64,000 nucleotides of DNA from Pseudoluteimonas sp047602125 (lineage in GTDB: Bacteria > Pseudomonadota > Gammaproteobacteria > Xanthomonadales > Xanthomonadaceae), in assembly GCA_047602125.1 (NCBI GenBank), contig JASGIB010000001.1, positions 2,542,001 to 2,606,000 of the forward strand. Reading direction: 5' to 3'. Shown here one piece after another: positions 24,176 to 32,918 of this stretch. The notes beneath the pieces are model-generated. The model worked only from the letters and a program-made list of their open reading frames with translations. It was not told the origin of the DNA and did no database searches. Position 1 is the first letter of the stretch. Every line of letters starts with the position of its first letter. Made by a program: the position numbers and the translations under genes.

Positions 24176-25440
24176 TGCGTTTCCGCGCGATCGCGCTCGC
24201 GTTGCTGTTCGCCTTGTCCGCGGGCACGGTCGCAGGCACCCGCAAGGAGGCATCGACTTCGTTCGATGTCCTGGTCTTCGGCGACCCGCAGCCGCAGACG
24301 GCGGTGGACGTCGGTTACTACCGGCGCGACATCGTCGAACCGCTGGTCGGCAGGACGAAAGCGAAACTCGGCATTACGCTGGGAGACATCGCCGACGACA
24401 TGCCCTCGCTGTATCCGGCGGTAAGGAAGGTCGATGCCGAACTCGGCGTTCCATGGCTGTACGTGCCGGGCAACCATGACATCGACGCCGGGGCGAAGGA
24501 CGATGCCGCCTCGCTGCATGGGTTCCATCGTGCGTTCGGCGCGGACACTTTCCTGCGCCGCACCGGGATGGCGAACTTCATCGTCATGGACGATGTCGTC
24601 GTCATGCCCGGCGGCAATCCCGCCTACATCGGAGGTTTCCGCCCGGAGCAGTTCGCCTTCCTCGAAAAGACCCTGCCGACGCTGGCCAAGGACAAGTTGC
24701 TGGTCGTCGCCGTGCACATCCCGTTGTTCGAGGACGCGGGCCGCGACAGTTTCCGCGACGCCGACCGCGAGCGCCTGTTCGAGCTGCTGCGGCCGTTCCC
24801 GCATGTATTGCTGCTGAGCGGGCATTCGCATGGGCAGAGGAACGTGTTCCATGGCGAATCCGACGGCTGGCACGGCGCACAGCCGCTGCACGAATACAAC
24901 GTCGGTGCGACCTGCGGCGCCTACTGGTCCGGGGTGATGGATGCTTCCGGCATTCCCGCCGCGACCATGGCCGACGGCACGCCCAACGGCTATGCGGTGC
25001 TGACGATCGAGCCCGGTGGCGGCTATGCGCTGGCCTGGCACAGCGCGCGCGACGCGGCCGATCCGCAGATGGGCCTGCATGCGCCGAAGGTGCTGCGGCA
25101 GGGTGCGTATCCAGCCTGGGGCGTGTACGCGAACGTGTACATGGGCGACGACGACACGCGCGTCGAGTATCGCATCGACGGCGGCGAATGGAAGCCGATG
25201 CGCAAGGTGCTTCAGCCCGATCCGGCGCTGCTCGTCGAGAACGCGCGCGACGATGAGGCGGATGCCCTGCGTGGCTACGACCGTTCGCCGGAGGCGGAGC
25301 CTTCGCCGCACCTGTGGCGCGGCGCATTGCCGACGAACCTCGCGATAGGCGAGCACGAAATCGAAGTGCGCGAATTCGATCGCTGGCGCGGCGAGCAGCG
25401 CGCAAGGATCGCGTACCGGCTGGAGTCGGCGCAGCCCTGA
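24175..25440 (+). CDS. Secreted calcineurin-like metallophosphoesterase
   Basis: 421 residues with a signal peptide (MRFRAIALALLFALSAGTVAG). Metallophosphoesterase motifs occur in order: FGDPQPQ, LGDIADD, GNHD, HIPL and SGHSHGQ. This is the set found in proteins with an N-terminal stalk and a C-terminal beta domain (the C-terminal ~120 residues here). It likely acts on a phosphodiester or phosphomonoester in the periplasm. It begins by TGATG overlap with the ammonia-lyase gene, so hisS, the lyase and this gene form one transcript. Confidence 0.88.
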   Translation: MRFRAIALALLFALSAGTVAGTRKEASTSFDVLVFGDPQPQTAVDVGYYRRDIVEPLVGRTKAKLGITLGDIADDMPSLYPAVRKVDAELGVPWLYVPGNHDIDAGAKDDAASLHGFHRAFGADTFLRRTGMANFIVMDDVVVMPGGNPAYIGGFRPEQFAFLEKTLPTLAKDKLLVVAVHIPLFEDAGRDSFRDADRERLFELLRPFPHVLLLSGHSHGQRNVFHGESDGWHGAQPLHEYNVGATCGAYWSGVMDASGIPAATMADGTPNGYAVLTIEPGGGYALAWHSARDAADPQMGLHAPKVLRQGAYPAWGVYANVYMGDDDTRVEYRIDGGEWKPMRKVLQPDPALLVENARDDEADALRGYDRSPEAEPSPHLWRGALPTNLAIGEHEIEVREFDRWRGEQRARIAYRLESAQP

Positions 25441-25442
25441 AC

Positions 25443-25468
25443 CCGTGGTGGGCCAGGGCCCACCCTAC
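25443..25468. repeat. GGTGGGC...GCCCACCCTAC palindromic repeat, single copy
   Basis: GTGGTGGGCC and GGGCCCACCCTACG form a short hairpin between two convergent genes. The same family occurs as a pair inside icmF at 58120-58188. Its consensus core is GTAGGGTGGGC...GCCCACC. It may also help terminate both transcripts. Confidence 0.7.
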
Positions 25469-26391
25469 GGCTGCTCGCCCTGGTCTTGCGGATGGTCGAG
25501 GTCGTCGAGCGGCCACGGATAAGCGACAGCCGGGCCGGGAACGAGTTGCGAACGCCAGCTCGCGAGCCGCCCGGCGATCGCCTTGCCTTCCGATATCTGC
25601 GGATGCGACGGATCGTCGCCTTCCAGCTTCTCCCATGCCTGGATCCGCGCCTGCGCATGGCGGAACGCTGCGGCGAAATCGGTGCTGCGGTTCAGTCCTT
25701 CCACCAGCCACGCACGGCCGAAGAAGGTGGCGGTGGAATCCGCGCCGCAGCCGAACGAAGGCCGATCGCTGCGCGCCGCGGTCATGATCAGCGTGTCGTC
25801 GCCCTTCAGCACGGGGATGAAACCGCCGGAATAGCAGGCGGAAATCGCGATCACGCGGTTGCGGATGCCGGCCTTGCGCAGCACGAAGCGCAGGTCGTCC
25901 GGCGTCAGCGCGTCTTCCACGTAGGGCGGGAAATACAGCGCCAGTTCGTGGTCGTGGGTGCCGTGCATGGTCATGTACAGCAGCAGGATGTCCTCGCGCT
26001 TGTCCATCCTGCGCGCGACCCCGGTCACCGCGTCGTAGAGGTTGTCGTAGCTCGCGAGCGGCCGTGGTTTCCCGCCGACGCTGTCCGGGTTGCTGACCAG
26101 CGTGATGACGCCGCGTGCGTGGAAGCGCGTTCGCACCAGCGCCTCGAAGTATTCGGCCTCGTTGCGGAACACGTTCTCGGTGCCGTCGCCGGCGACGCCG
26201 ATGGCGTACAGGTCGATGGTGCCGGGCCTTTGCGCGGGCAATGCGGCGATTTCCTTCGCGACCAGCGTTTCGTCGCGGTTCGCGATGGCGTCGGCCGGAT
26301 CGATCTTGCGCGAGGCCGCGCTCGTCGCCACCGATGCCAGCAGCAAGCCGAGCAGGGCGGCGTTCCGCACGATCCTGCGTCGCGGTTTCAT
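25465..26391 (-). CDS. Secreted caspase-fold (C13/legumain-like) peptidase
   Basis: 308 residues with a signal peptide (AALLGLLLASVATSAAS). The caspase-haemoglobinase dyad is H143 in YMTMHGTHDHE and C186 in AISACYSGGF, as in peptidase family C13 proteins. The cysteine and histidine are both retained, so activity is plausible. It probably acts in the periplasm or outer envelope; substrates are unknown. The start overlaps the stop of the EamA transporter gene, which links it to the mtnB-mtnD-mtnC-EamA run. The 3' end reaches into the palindromic repeat. Confidence 0.85.
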   Translation of the reverse strand: MKPRRRIVRNAALLGLLLASVATSAASRKIDPADAIANRDETLVAKEIAALPAQRPGTIDLYAIGVAGDGTENVFRNEAEYFEALVRTRFHARGVITLVSNPDSVGGKPRPLASYDNLYDAVTGVARRMDKREDILLLYMTMHGTHDHELALYFPPYVEDALTPDDLRFVLRKAGIRNRVIAISACYSGGFIPVLKGDDTLIMTAARSDRPSFGCGADSTATFFGRAWLVEGLNRSTDFAAAFRHAQARIQAWEKLEGDDPSHPQISEGKAIAGRLASWRSQLVPGPAVAYPWPLDDLDHPQDQGEQP

Positions 26392-27293
26392 GGCGCCGCG
26401 GCCACGGGCATCCGCGCGCGCGAGGCGTGCACGCTGGTCCACGCACCGAGCAGCAGCAAGCCGACCGCGACCGCCTGGATCCAGTGCGGTTCGGCGCGCC
26501 CGGCGAGGACCAGCCACAGCGTCGACAGCAGCGGCGCGAGGTAGGACAGGCTGCCGAGCAGGGCGATGTCGCCGTGCTTGGTGCCGCGGTCCCACAGGGT
26601 GAACGCCACGCCCGTGGGGCCCACGCCCATCGTCGCCAGCACCAGCCATTGCGCCGGCGCGATCGGCGTCGATGGTTCGAACAGCAGGTGCATCACGATG
26701 CCCAGCAGCGCGACGCCGATGCAGGCCGGGACGATGGCCGCGCTGTCCACGCTGGCGAAGCGCCGGTTGAGCACGGAATAGCCGCCCCAGGTGACCGCCG
26801 CGCCGAATGCGGCGAGGTAGCCGGGCGCGTAGGCGGGATCGACCGACAGGCCGCGCCCGCCGGTAACGAGCAAGGCCGCAGCGGCCAGCCCCAGCAGCGC
26901 GCCGACGATGTTGCCCGCGCGCAGGCGTACGCCGGGCAGCAGTCCCGCGAACAGCACGATCAGCAGCGGCCACAGGTAGTTGATCAGGTTGGCCTCGACC
27001 GGCGGCGCGTGCTTGAGCGAAAAGAAATACAGCGCGTGGTAGCCGAACAGCGCGAAGGTGCCGAGTGCCAGCGCGGCCGTCGGGGCGCGCATAGCGCGCA
27101 GGCCTTCGCGGCCCGAACGCGCGGCCCAGGCCACGCCGAACACGCCGGCGAATCCGAAGCAGCAGGCCAGGACCAGGAACGGCGGCAGGGTGCCGGTCAG
27201 CGTGGTCAGCAGCGCGAGCGAGGACCACAGCAGGATCGCGCACATCCCGGCGAGCGTCGCCCCGGGATCGGCGCTGCCGGCCCGGGGATTCAT
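26388..27293 (-). CDS. EamA/DMT-family transporter
   Basis: 301-residue membrane protein with about ten hydrophobic helices in two EamA repeats. Family signatures include EANLINYLWPLLIVLFA in the first half and TWGGYSVLNRRF at the start of the second half. Such proteins export amino acids or other small metabolites; the closest named type would be YddG-like aromatic amino acid exporters, but this is a guess. It overlaps mtnC upstream and the caspase-like gene downstream by 4 bases each, so it is part of the methionine salvage transcript. Confidence 0.85.
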   Translation of the reverse strand: MNPRAGSADPGATLAGMCAILLWSSLALLTTLTGTLPPFLVLACCFGFAGVFGVAWAARSGREGLRAMRAPTAALALGTFALFGYHALYFFSLKHAPPVEANLINYLWPLLIVLFAGLLPGVRLRAGNIVGALLGLAAAALLVTGGRGLSVDPAYAPGYLAAFGAAVTWGGYSVLNRRFASVDSAAIVPACIGVALLGIVMHLLFEPSTPIAPAQWLVLATMGVGPTGVAFTLWDRGTKHGDIALLGSLSYLAPLLSTLWLVLAGRAEPHWIQAVAVGLLLLGAWTSVHASRARMPVAAAP

Positions 27294-27994
27294 GGGTTCA
27301 GCAAGTCGGGATCGACCTGGTCGAAGCGTTCGACCCGCACGTGGCCGTGCGTCGCTTCGCCGCTGCGCGGTTCGGGGTAATCCTCGCGCCGGTCGACCAG
27401 CTTGGTGCGCATGCCGGCCTCGCGCGCCGCATCGAGTTCGGCGACGACGTCGGACAGGAACACCACGTCCTTCGGCAGCACGCCGAGCGCCTCGGCGATG
27501 GCGCGGTAGCTCGCCGCGTCGCGCTTGCCGCCGACCTCGGTGTCGAAGAAGCGGTCGAACAAAGGCGCCAGGTCGCCGGCGTCGGTATGCGAGAACAGCA
27601 GCTTCTGCGCCGGCACCGAACCGGAGGAATACACCGCGAGGCGGTGTCCGGTTTCCCGCCACATGCGCAGCGCGGGCGCCACATCCGGATACAGCGGCGC
27701 GACGAAATCGCCGTCGCGGTAGCCGGCTTCCCAGACCATGCCCTGCAGCGCCTTCAGCGCGGTGTGCTTGCGGTCCTCGTCGATCCAGCCCTGCAGCGTC
27801 TCGACGATCATCTCGTCCTGGCACATGCCGCCGTTCTCGACCGCGACCGCGTCCAGCCAGCGACGCACCTCGGGGTCATGTCCGTGTTCGCGCACGAACC
27901 CGGGCAGCTTCGCCCTTGCATAGGGGAACAGCACGTCCTTGACGAAGGAGATGCTGGAAGTCGTACCTTCGATATCGGTGAGGATGGTCGTCAC
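27290..27994 (-). CDS. mtnC: Acireductone synthase (enolase-phosphatase E1)
   Basis: 234-residue HAD-family enzyme that enolises and dephosphorylates 2,3-diketo-5-methylthiopentyl-1-phosphate in methionine salvage. Motif I is TDIEGTTSSISFVKDVLFP, the MtnC-specific form, and YSSGSVPAQKLLF is motif II. KRDAASYRAIA and FLSDVVAELDAA complete the HAD core. The start is a GTG at 27994 overlapping the mtnD stop. The mtnB, mtnD and mtnC order on one transcript carries three consecutive salvage steps. Confidence 0.95.
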   Translation of the reverse strand: MTTILTDIEGTTSSISFVKDVLFPYARAKLPGFVREHGHDPEVRRWLDAVAVENGGMCQDEMIVETLQGWIDEDRKHTALKALQGMVWEAGYRDGDFVAPLYPDVAPALRMWRETGHRLAVYSSGSVPAQKLLFSHTDAGDLAPLFDRFFDTEVGGKRDAASYRAIAEALGVLPKDVVFLSDVVAELDAAREAGMRTKLVDRREDYPEPRSGEATHGHVRVERFDQVDPDLLNP

Positions 27995-28554
27995 GAAGGA
28001 CGCGCCTGCCCGTTTTCGTAGCGCGGGAATTTCCGCGCGATGTCGGTGCCGGTGAAGTGCCCGACCCAGCCGTCCGGTTCGGTGAAGAAGCGGATCGCGA
28101 CGAAGCTCGGTTCCGGGCCCATGTCGAACCAGTGGGTCATGCTGTCCGGAACCGCGATCAGGTCGCCGGCCTCGCACAGCACTTCGTAGACCTTGCCGCC
28201 GACGTGCAGGGTGAACAGGCCCGATCCGGCGACGAAGAAGCGCACTTCGTCCTCCTTGTGGAAATGCTCGTCGAGGAACTTCGTGCGCATCGCCTCGCGG
28301 TTCGGGTTGTCCGGGGCGATGCTGACCACGTCCACCGTGCGGAAGCCGTTTTCCTCGACCAGTCGGTCGATGTCGGCCTTGTACGCGGCCATGATCGCCT
28401 CCGGCGGATCGCCGGGCACGACGGGTTGCGCGGCTTCCCATTGTTCGAACGCGACATCGATGGCCGCCAGCTGCGCGGCCATTTCGCCGCGATCGGACGT
28501 CGCCAGCAGCGGCGCGCCGGAATCGTTCTCGTCGAAGATGCGCAGCCGGCTCAT
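27991..28554 (-). CDS. mtnD: Acireductone dioxygenase
   Basis: 187-residue cupin metalloenzyme. The metal ligands appear in DEHFHKEDEVRFF (HxH and Glu) and in the later His of PDSMTHWFDMG. With Fe it forms 2-keto-4-methylthiobutyrate, the methionine precursor; with Ni it forms an off-pathway product. It lies between mtnB and mtnC with 4-base overlaps on both sides. Confidence 0.96.
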   Translation of the reverse strand: MSRLRIFDENDSGAPLLATSDRGEMAAQLAAIDVAFEQWEAAQPVVPGDPPEAIMAAYKADIDRLVEENGFRTVDVVSIAPDNPNREAMRTKFLDEHFHKEDEVRFFVAGSGLFTLHVGGKVYEVLCEAGDLIAVPDSMTHWFDMGPEPSFVAIRFFTEPDGWVGHFTGTDIARKFPRYENGQARPS

Positions 28555-29186
28555 CGAAGTTTCCTCAGTTCCAGTTCGCAGCCCAGCAGGAATTCGAAGG
28601 CTTCGAGGTGGCGGCGCGCCTCGGCCATGTCGCGGCCCCAGGCGTAGAGGCCGTGGCCGTCGATCAGGTAGCCCCACATCGGGCCCTTGTCCAGCAACGC
28701 GTCCACCTGCGCCGCCAGCGTCGGCATGTGCTGGGTATTGGGGAACACCGGCACGTCCATCGCGCCTTCGTGCGTGGTGTTGCCGGCGAAGGCTTTCTGC
28801 AGTTCGTAGCCTTCGAAACGCACGTGGCCCGAGGGCGCGTACAGGCGCGAGGCCACGGTCTGCACCGGCGAATGCGTGTGCAGCACGCAGCCGATCTCCG
28901 GGAAGCGCCTGTACAGCTGCGTGTGCAGCAGGGTTTCCGCGGAGGGACGGTCGGCGCTGCCGACCGCGTTGCCGGCGAAGTCCACGACCATGATGTCGGC
29001 TTCGGTCAGCCGGCCCTTGTCGCGGCCGGAAACGGTGATCGCCGCGTGGCGGTCGTCGAGCCGGCGCGAGAAGTTGCTGCTGGTCGCGGGCGTCCAGCCG
29101 GCCTGCGAGAGCTCGCGCACGTTGGTGATGATCTCGCCGGCGAGGTGGCGCAGGTGCTGGGCGTCGTAGGGCAGGGAAGCGTCCAT
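28551..29186 (-). CDS. mtnB: Methylthioribulose-1-phosphate dehydratase
   Basis: 211-residue class II aldolase-fold enzyme. Metal-binding histidines are in VLHTHSPVQTVASR and the C-terminal DGHGLYAWG; TPATSSNFSRR and ITVSGRDKG are also typical. It dehydrates 5-methylthioribulose-1-phosphate. The start is ATG 29186, supported by a minus-strand TAAACT -10 box 7 bases upstream; the longer frame starting MDRRKTR at 29267 would run through the terminator of the neighbouring gene. MtnA and MtnP are not in the window. Confidence 0.94.
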   Translation of the reverse strand: MDASLPYDAQHLRHLAGEIITNVRELSQAGWTPATSSNFSRRLDDRHAAITVSGRDKGRLTEADIMVVDFAGNAVGSADRPSAETLLHTQLYRRFPEIGCVLHTHSPVQTVASRLYAPSGHVRFEGYELQKAFAGNTTHEGAMDVPVFPNTQHMPTLAAQVDALLDKGPMWGYLIDGHGLYAWGRDMAEARRHLEAFEFLLGCELELRKLR

Positions 29187-29193
29187 GCGCGGC

Positions 29194-29199
29194 AGTTTA
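29194..29199 (-). promoter_or_regulatory. -10 element of the mtnBDC operon, leaderless architecture
   Basis: On the minus strand TAAACT ends 7 bases before the mtnB ATG (29186). Transcription would start at or next to the initiation codon. No clear -35 hexamer is seen. Confidence 0.5.
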
Positions 29200-29230
29200 G
29201 CGAATCGCCGATGAGGGATCGGCAACAAGG

Positions 29231-29256
29231 AAAAACCCGGCCTGGGCCGGGTTTTT
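29231..29256 (-). terminator. Terminator of the APC transporter gene
   Basis: AAAAACCCGGCC, a 2-base gap, then GGCCGGGTTTTT. Symmetric A and T tracts make it bidirectional in principle. It lies 20 bases after the transporter stop on the minus strand and just upstream of the mtnB promoter, insulating the two. Confidence 0.9.
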
Positions 29257-29276
29257 CGTCGGTCCAACCGCGTCGG

Positions 29277-30827
29277 TCAGGGGCCCGGATCGGGACCCTG
29301 GTGTACCAGCGGATCGGATTCGATCCTGGTCGAATGGTCGTGGCCGGCGTGCAGCAGGTGTTCGTTGCCCGGCGCGAGGTGGCTGCGGCGGCGCGCGTAC
29401 AGGAAGTACACCACCAGGCCGACCACGCCCCAGATGCAGAAGAACTTGATCGTCGGGTTCCAGCCGAGGCTGAAGAACAGCAGCACGCATCCGGCCAGCG
29501 CCAGCGGACCGACGACCCACACCAGCGGGGTCTTGAACGGGCGCGGGCGGTTCGGCTCGGTGCGGCGCAGCACCATCACGCCGATCGCGACGGTGAAGAA
29601 CGCGAACAGGGTGCCGGCGTTGGAGATGTCGGCGAGGATGTCCACCGGGAACATCGCCGCGAACAGCGACACCGCGACGCCGGTGATCCAGGTGACCACG
29701 TGCGGGGTGTGGTACTTCGGATGCACCTTGGACAGGCCCTCGGGCAGCAGGCCGTCGCGCGCCATGGTGAACAGGATGCGGGTCTGGCCGAAGATCATCA
29801 TCAGCACCACCGACGGCAGCGCGATGATCGCCGCCCAGCCCACCATGTCGCCGATCGCCGGATGGCCGATGGAGCGCAGGATGAAGGCCAGGGGTTCCTT
29901 GGACATCGACAGCTCGCCGCCCGGCTGCGCGCCCGCGGCGCCAACCGCACCGTAGGCGACCAGCAGGTAGAAGATCGTGCAGATGCCGAGCGAGCCGATC
30001 AGGCCGATCGGGATGTTGCGGTTTGGGTTCTTCGTTTCCTCGGCGGCGGTGGAGACCGCGTCGAAGCCGACGTAGGCGAAGAAGATCGAGGCCGCGGCGC
30101 CGAGCACGCCCACGCCGGAGAGCGGAGTGCCCCAGCCGTTCGGCAGCATCGGCGAGAAATTGGCGCCGTCGACCGCCGGGAAGGTCAGGATGATGAAGGC
30201 GGTGAGCGCGACGATCTTCACGATCACCAGCATCGCGGTCACCTTGGCCGACTTCGACGTGCCCGCGACCAGCAGCATCGTCACGAGCAGCGAGAGCAGG
30301 AAGGCGATCAGGTTGAAGCCGCCCTTGTGCGCGACGCCGTCGACCATGTGCACCTTGGCGCCGTCGCTGAGTTGTTCGACCCAGAATGGTCCTGCCGACA
30401 GGAAATCCGGCAATCCGATCCCGTGGTGCGCGAGGAAGCCGTTCGCATAACCCGACCAGCCCACCGCGACCGCGCCGGCCGCGACCGCGTATTCTAGTAT
30501 CAGCGCCCAGCCGACCATCCACGCGATGACTTCGCCGAGCACCGCATAGGAATAGGTGTAGGCGGAACCGGAGACCGGCACCATCGCCGCGATTTCCGAA
30601 TACATCAGCGCGGTCAGCGCGCAGACGACGCCGGCGATCACGAAGGAATACATCATGCCCGGGCCGGCCTTGTTGGCCGCGACCGCGGTGAGCACGAAGA
30701 TGCCGGTGCCGATGACCGCGCCGATGCCGAGCATGGTCAGGTCGAAGGCGCCGAGCTGGCGGGTCAGCGAGCGCTTGCTCGCCGTCTCGAGAATCAGGTC
30801 CAGCGGCTTGGTGCGTTCGAACAGCAT
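29277..30827 (-). CDS. APC-superfamily amino acid permease
   Basis: 516-residue integral membrane protein with about 12-14 predicted helices. The helix 1 substrate motif GIGAVIGTGIFVLTA is characteristic of APC transporters, and FAYVGFDAVSTAAEETKNP marks the cationic amino acid transporter/YfnA subgroup. It likely imports a cationic or branched amino acid by proton symport. The C-terminal tail is hydrophilic and His-rich (HLLHAGHDHS). The start is ATG 30827 with a GGGGAGAG ribosome binding site; upstream in-frame codons to 30986 are not needed. It is monocistronic and divergent from the Nudix gene. Confidence 0.9.
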   Translation of the reverse strand: MLFERTKPLDLILETASKRSLTRQLGAFDLTMLGIGAVIGTGIFVLTAVAANKAGPGMMYSFVIAGVVCALTALMYSEIAAMVPVSGSAYTYSYAVLGEVIAWMVGWALILEYAVAAGAVAVGWSGYANGFLAHHGIGLPDFLSAGPFWVEQLSDGAKVHMVDGVAHKGGFNLIAFLLSLLVTMLLVAGTSKSAKVTAMLVIVKIVALTAFIILTFPAVDGANFSPMLPNGWGTPLSGVGVLGAAASIFFAYVGFDAVSTAAEETKNPNRNIPIGLIGSLGICTIFYLLVAYGAVGAAGAQPGGELSMSKEPLAFILRSIGHPAIGDMVGWAAIIALPSVVLMMIFGQTRILFTMARDGLLPEGLSKVHPKYHTPHVVTWITGVAVSLFAAMFPVDILADISNAGTLFAFFTVAIGVMVLRRTEPNRPRPFKTPLVWVVGPLALAGCVLLFFSLGWNPTIKFFCIWGVVGLVVYFLYARRRSHLAPGNEHLLHAGHDHSTRIESDPLVHQGPDPGP

Positions 30828-30935
30828 CCGGCTCTCCCCAGGCAAGGTGCGGCCGCCCGGTCGGGCGGAACCCGGCGACCATAACCGTGGGGCAGGCGGG
30901 GCACAAGCGCCGCCTGCGGCGGGTGGCGCTGCGGG

Positions 30936-30941
30936 GATAAT
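30936..30941 (+). promoter_or_regulatory. -10 element of the Nudix hydrolase gene
   Basis: GATAAT about 35 bases before the ATG at 30977, in the intergenic space between divergent genes. The -35 region is GC-rich and not obvious. Confidence 0.35.
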
Positions 30942-30976
30942 GCGCATTCGCCAGCCGAGAATCCGTTGCGCCCGAC

Positions 30977-31522
30977 ATGACCGCATTCATCGAAGTACTC
31001 GACGACTACCGCCGCCGGCATCCGGACGAAGCCGGCACCGTGGTGGAGTTCGCCGAACTTGCGCGGGAGCAGGGCACGGACCCGTATCGGCGCGAGCGGC
31101 TGGCCGGGCACTTCACCGCCTCGGCGTGGCTGGTGGACCGCTCCGGCACGCGAATGCTGCTCACCCACCACCGCAACCTCGACCGCTGGCTGCAGCCGGG
31201 CGGGCACGCCGACGGCGACCGCGACCTCGCCCGCGCGGCCCTGCGCGAGGCCGAGGAGGAATCCGGCCTGCGCGACCTAGTGGTGGAACCGGACCTGTTC
31301 GACCTCGACCGGCACTGGATTCCCGAACGCGGGGCCGAACCGGGGCATTGGCATTACGACGCGCGCTTCGTGGTGCGCGCGACCGGCAGCGAGGATTTCG
31401 TCGTCGGCGAGGAATCGCACGACCTGGCGTGGCGCGACATCGCGGGCATCGCCGACGATCCGGCCAGCGACGCATCGCTCAGGCGGATGGCGGGGAAGTG
31501 GTTGGCCAAGAAACAGGAGTGA
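30977..31522 (+). CDS. Nudix hydrolase
   Basis: 181 residues. The Nudix box reads GGHADGDRDLARAALREAEEESGL in two parts: the first acidic residue is Asp rather than Glu, while the REAEEESGL part with its metal-binding glutamates is intact. It hydrolyses a nucleoside diphosphate linked to another moiety; the substrate cannot be told from sequence. It stands alone, divergent from the APC permease, and its last bases run into a palindromic repeat. Confidence 0.88.
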   Translation: MTAFIEVLDDYRRRHPDEAGTVVEFAELAREQGTDPYRRERLAGHFTASAWLVDRSGTRMLLTHHRNLDRWLQPGGHADGDRDLARAALREAEEESGLRDLVVEPDLFDLDRHWIPERGAEPGHWHYDARFVVRATGSEDFVVGEESHDLAWRDIAGIADDPASDASLRRMAGKWLAKKQE

Positions 31523-31600
31523 GCGGAGAGGAGTGGGGGTCGAGGAAAGCCGGGATGTGACTTCCATTCACTCCTCTCTCCTCCTCACTCATTCCTCGCC
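31514..31600. repeat. GGAGTGA/TCACTCC inverted repeat, copy 2
   Basis: CAGGAGTGAGCGGAGAGGAGTG at the end of the Nudix gene is partly complementary to CACTCCTCTCTCCTCCTCACTC near 31570-31591, with a loop of about 30 bases. The same arms occur between argF' and argG. It overlaps the Nudix stop and abuts the serA stop, so it may terminate or protect both convergent transcripts. Confidence 0.65.
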
Positions 31601-32840
31601 TCAATACAACACCCGCGTCCGCAGCGTGCCTTCGATTGCATCCAGCGCGTCGCGCAGTTCGCGCGCCTGTTCGTCGCCGGCGCCGCTGACGTTCGATCAC
31701 CACGTAGCCCACCTGCGGGTCGGTGCGCAGGAACTGGCCGTCGATGTTGATGCCGCGGCTGCTGAAGACCGCGTTCACCTGCGACAACATGCCGGGCACG
31801 TTGCGGTGGATGTGCAGCAGGCGATGGCTGCCGTCGTGCTCGGGCAGGCTGACTTCGGGGAAATTCACCGCCGAGAGCGTGCTGCCGTTGTCGCTGTAGC
31901 GCACCAGCTTGGCCGCGACCTCGATGCCGATGTTGTCCTGCGCCTCCAGCGTGCTGCCGCCGACGTGCGGGGTGAGGATCACGTTGTCGAGCCCGCGCAG
32001 CGCCGATTCGAACGACTCGTCGTTGCCCTTGGGTTCGGCCGGGAACACGTCCACCGCCGCGCCGCCGAGCCGGCCTTCGCGCAGGGCCGCCGCCAGCGCC
32101 TCGATGTCGACCACGGTCCCGCGCGAAGCGTTGATCAAGTGCGCGCCGGGCTTCATCCGCGCGATTTCCTTCGCCCCGACCATCCACTGCGTCGCCGGGG
32201 TTTCCGGCACGTGCAGGGTGACCACGTCGCTGCGCGCGAACAGATCGCCGAGGTCGGCGGCCGGGCGCGCGTTGCCGAGCGCGAGCTTGGTCTCGATGTC
32301 GTGGTACAGCACCTGCATGCCGAGGCCTTCGGCGAGCAGGCCGACCTGGGTGCCGATGTGGCCATAGCCGACGATGCCGATGGTCTTGCCGCGCGCTTCG
32401 TGGCTGCCGGTCGCCGATTTCGCCCAGCCGCCGCGGTGGCATTCGGCCGACTTGCGCGGGATGCCGCGCAGCAGCATCACCGCCTCGGCCAGCACCAGTT
32501 CGGCCACGCTGCGGGTGTTGGAATAGGGCGCGTTGAACACCGGCACGCCCTGCCGTTCCGCCGCATCGAGATCGACCTGGTTGGTGCCGATGCAGAAGCA
32601 GCCGACCGCGAGCAGGCGCTTGGCCTGCGCCAGCACATCGGCGGTGAGCTGCGTGCGCGAACGGATGCCGAGGATGTGCGCGTCGGCGACGGCGCGCTTC
32701 AGTGCATCTTCCGGCAGGGCCTGCGGCAGCAGTTCGATCCGGCTGTAGCCGGCGGCGCGGAAGGTATCGACCGCGTTCTGGCTGATGCCTTCGAGCAGCA
32801 GCACGCGGATGTCGGCCTTGGGATAGGAGGTCTTTTTCAT
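31601..32840 (-). pseudogene. serA: D-3-phosphoglycerate dehydrogenase, frameshifted near the 3' end
   Basis: First enzyme of serine synthesis, oxidising 3-phosphoglycerate with NAD. The dinucleotide motif GIVGYGHIGTQV, the catalytic Arg in NASRGTVVDIEAL and His in LTPHVGGSTLEAQ are intact, and a C-terminal ACT domain follows. The region from ATG 32840 to the proper stop TCA at 31601-31603 is 1240 bases, one more than a multiple of three. An extra base at 31692/31693 (plus strand GTTCG where GTCG is expected) breaks the ACT domain about 30 codons from the end. Removing it gives a 412-residue protein ending LRTRVLY. As serA is normally required for serine prototrophy, a sequencing error is as likely as decay. 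Confidence 0.85.
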
Positions 32841-32918
32841 CGCCGGGGATTTTGACAGGGAAAGGCGGGAGCAAACACTCGGGAACGCTTCGGCAGGCCG
32901 CCTGCGTAGAATCGGCGC

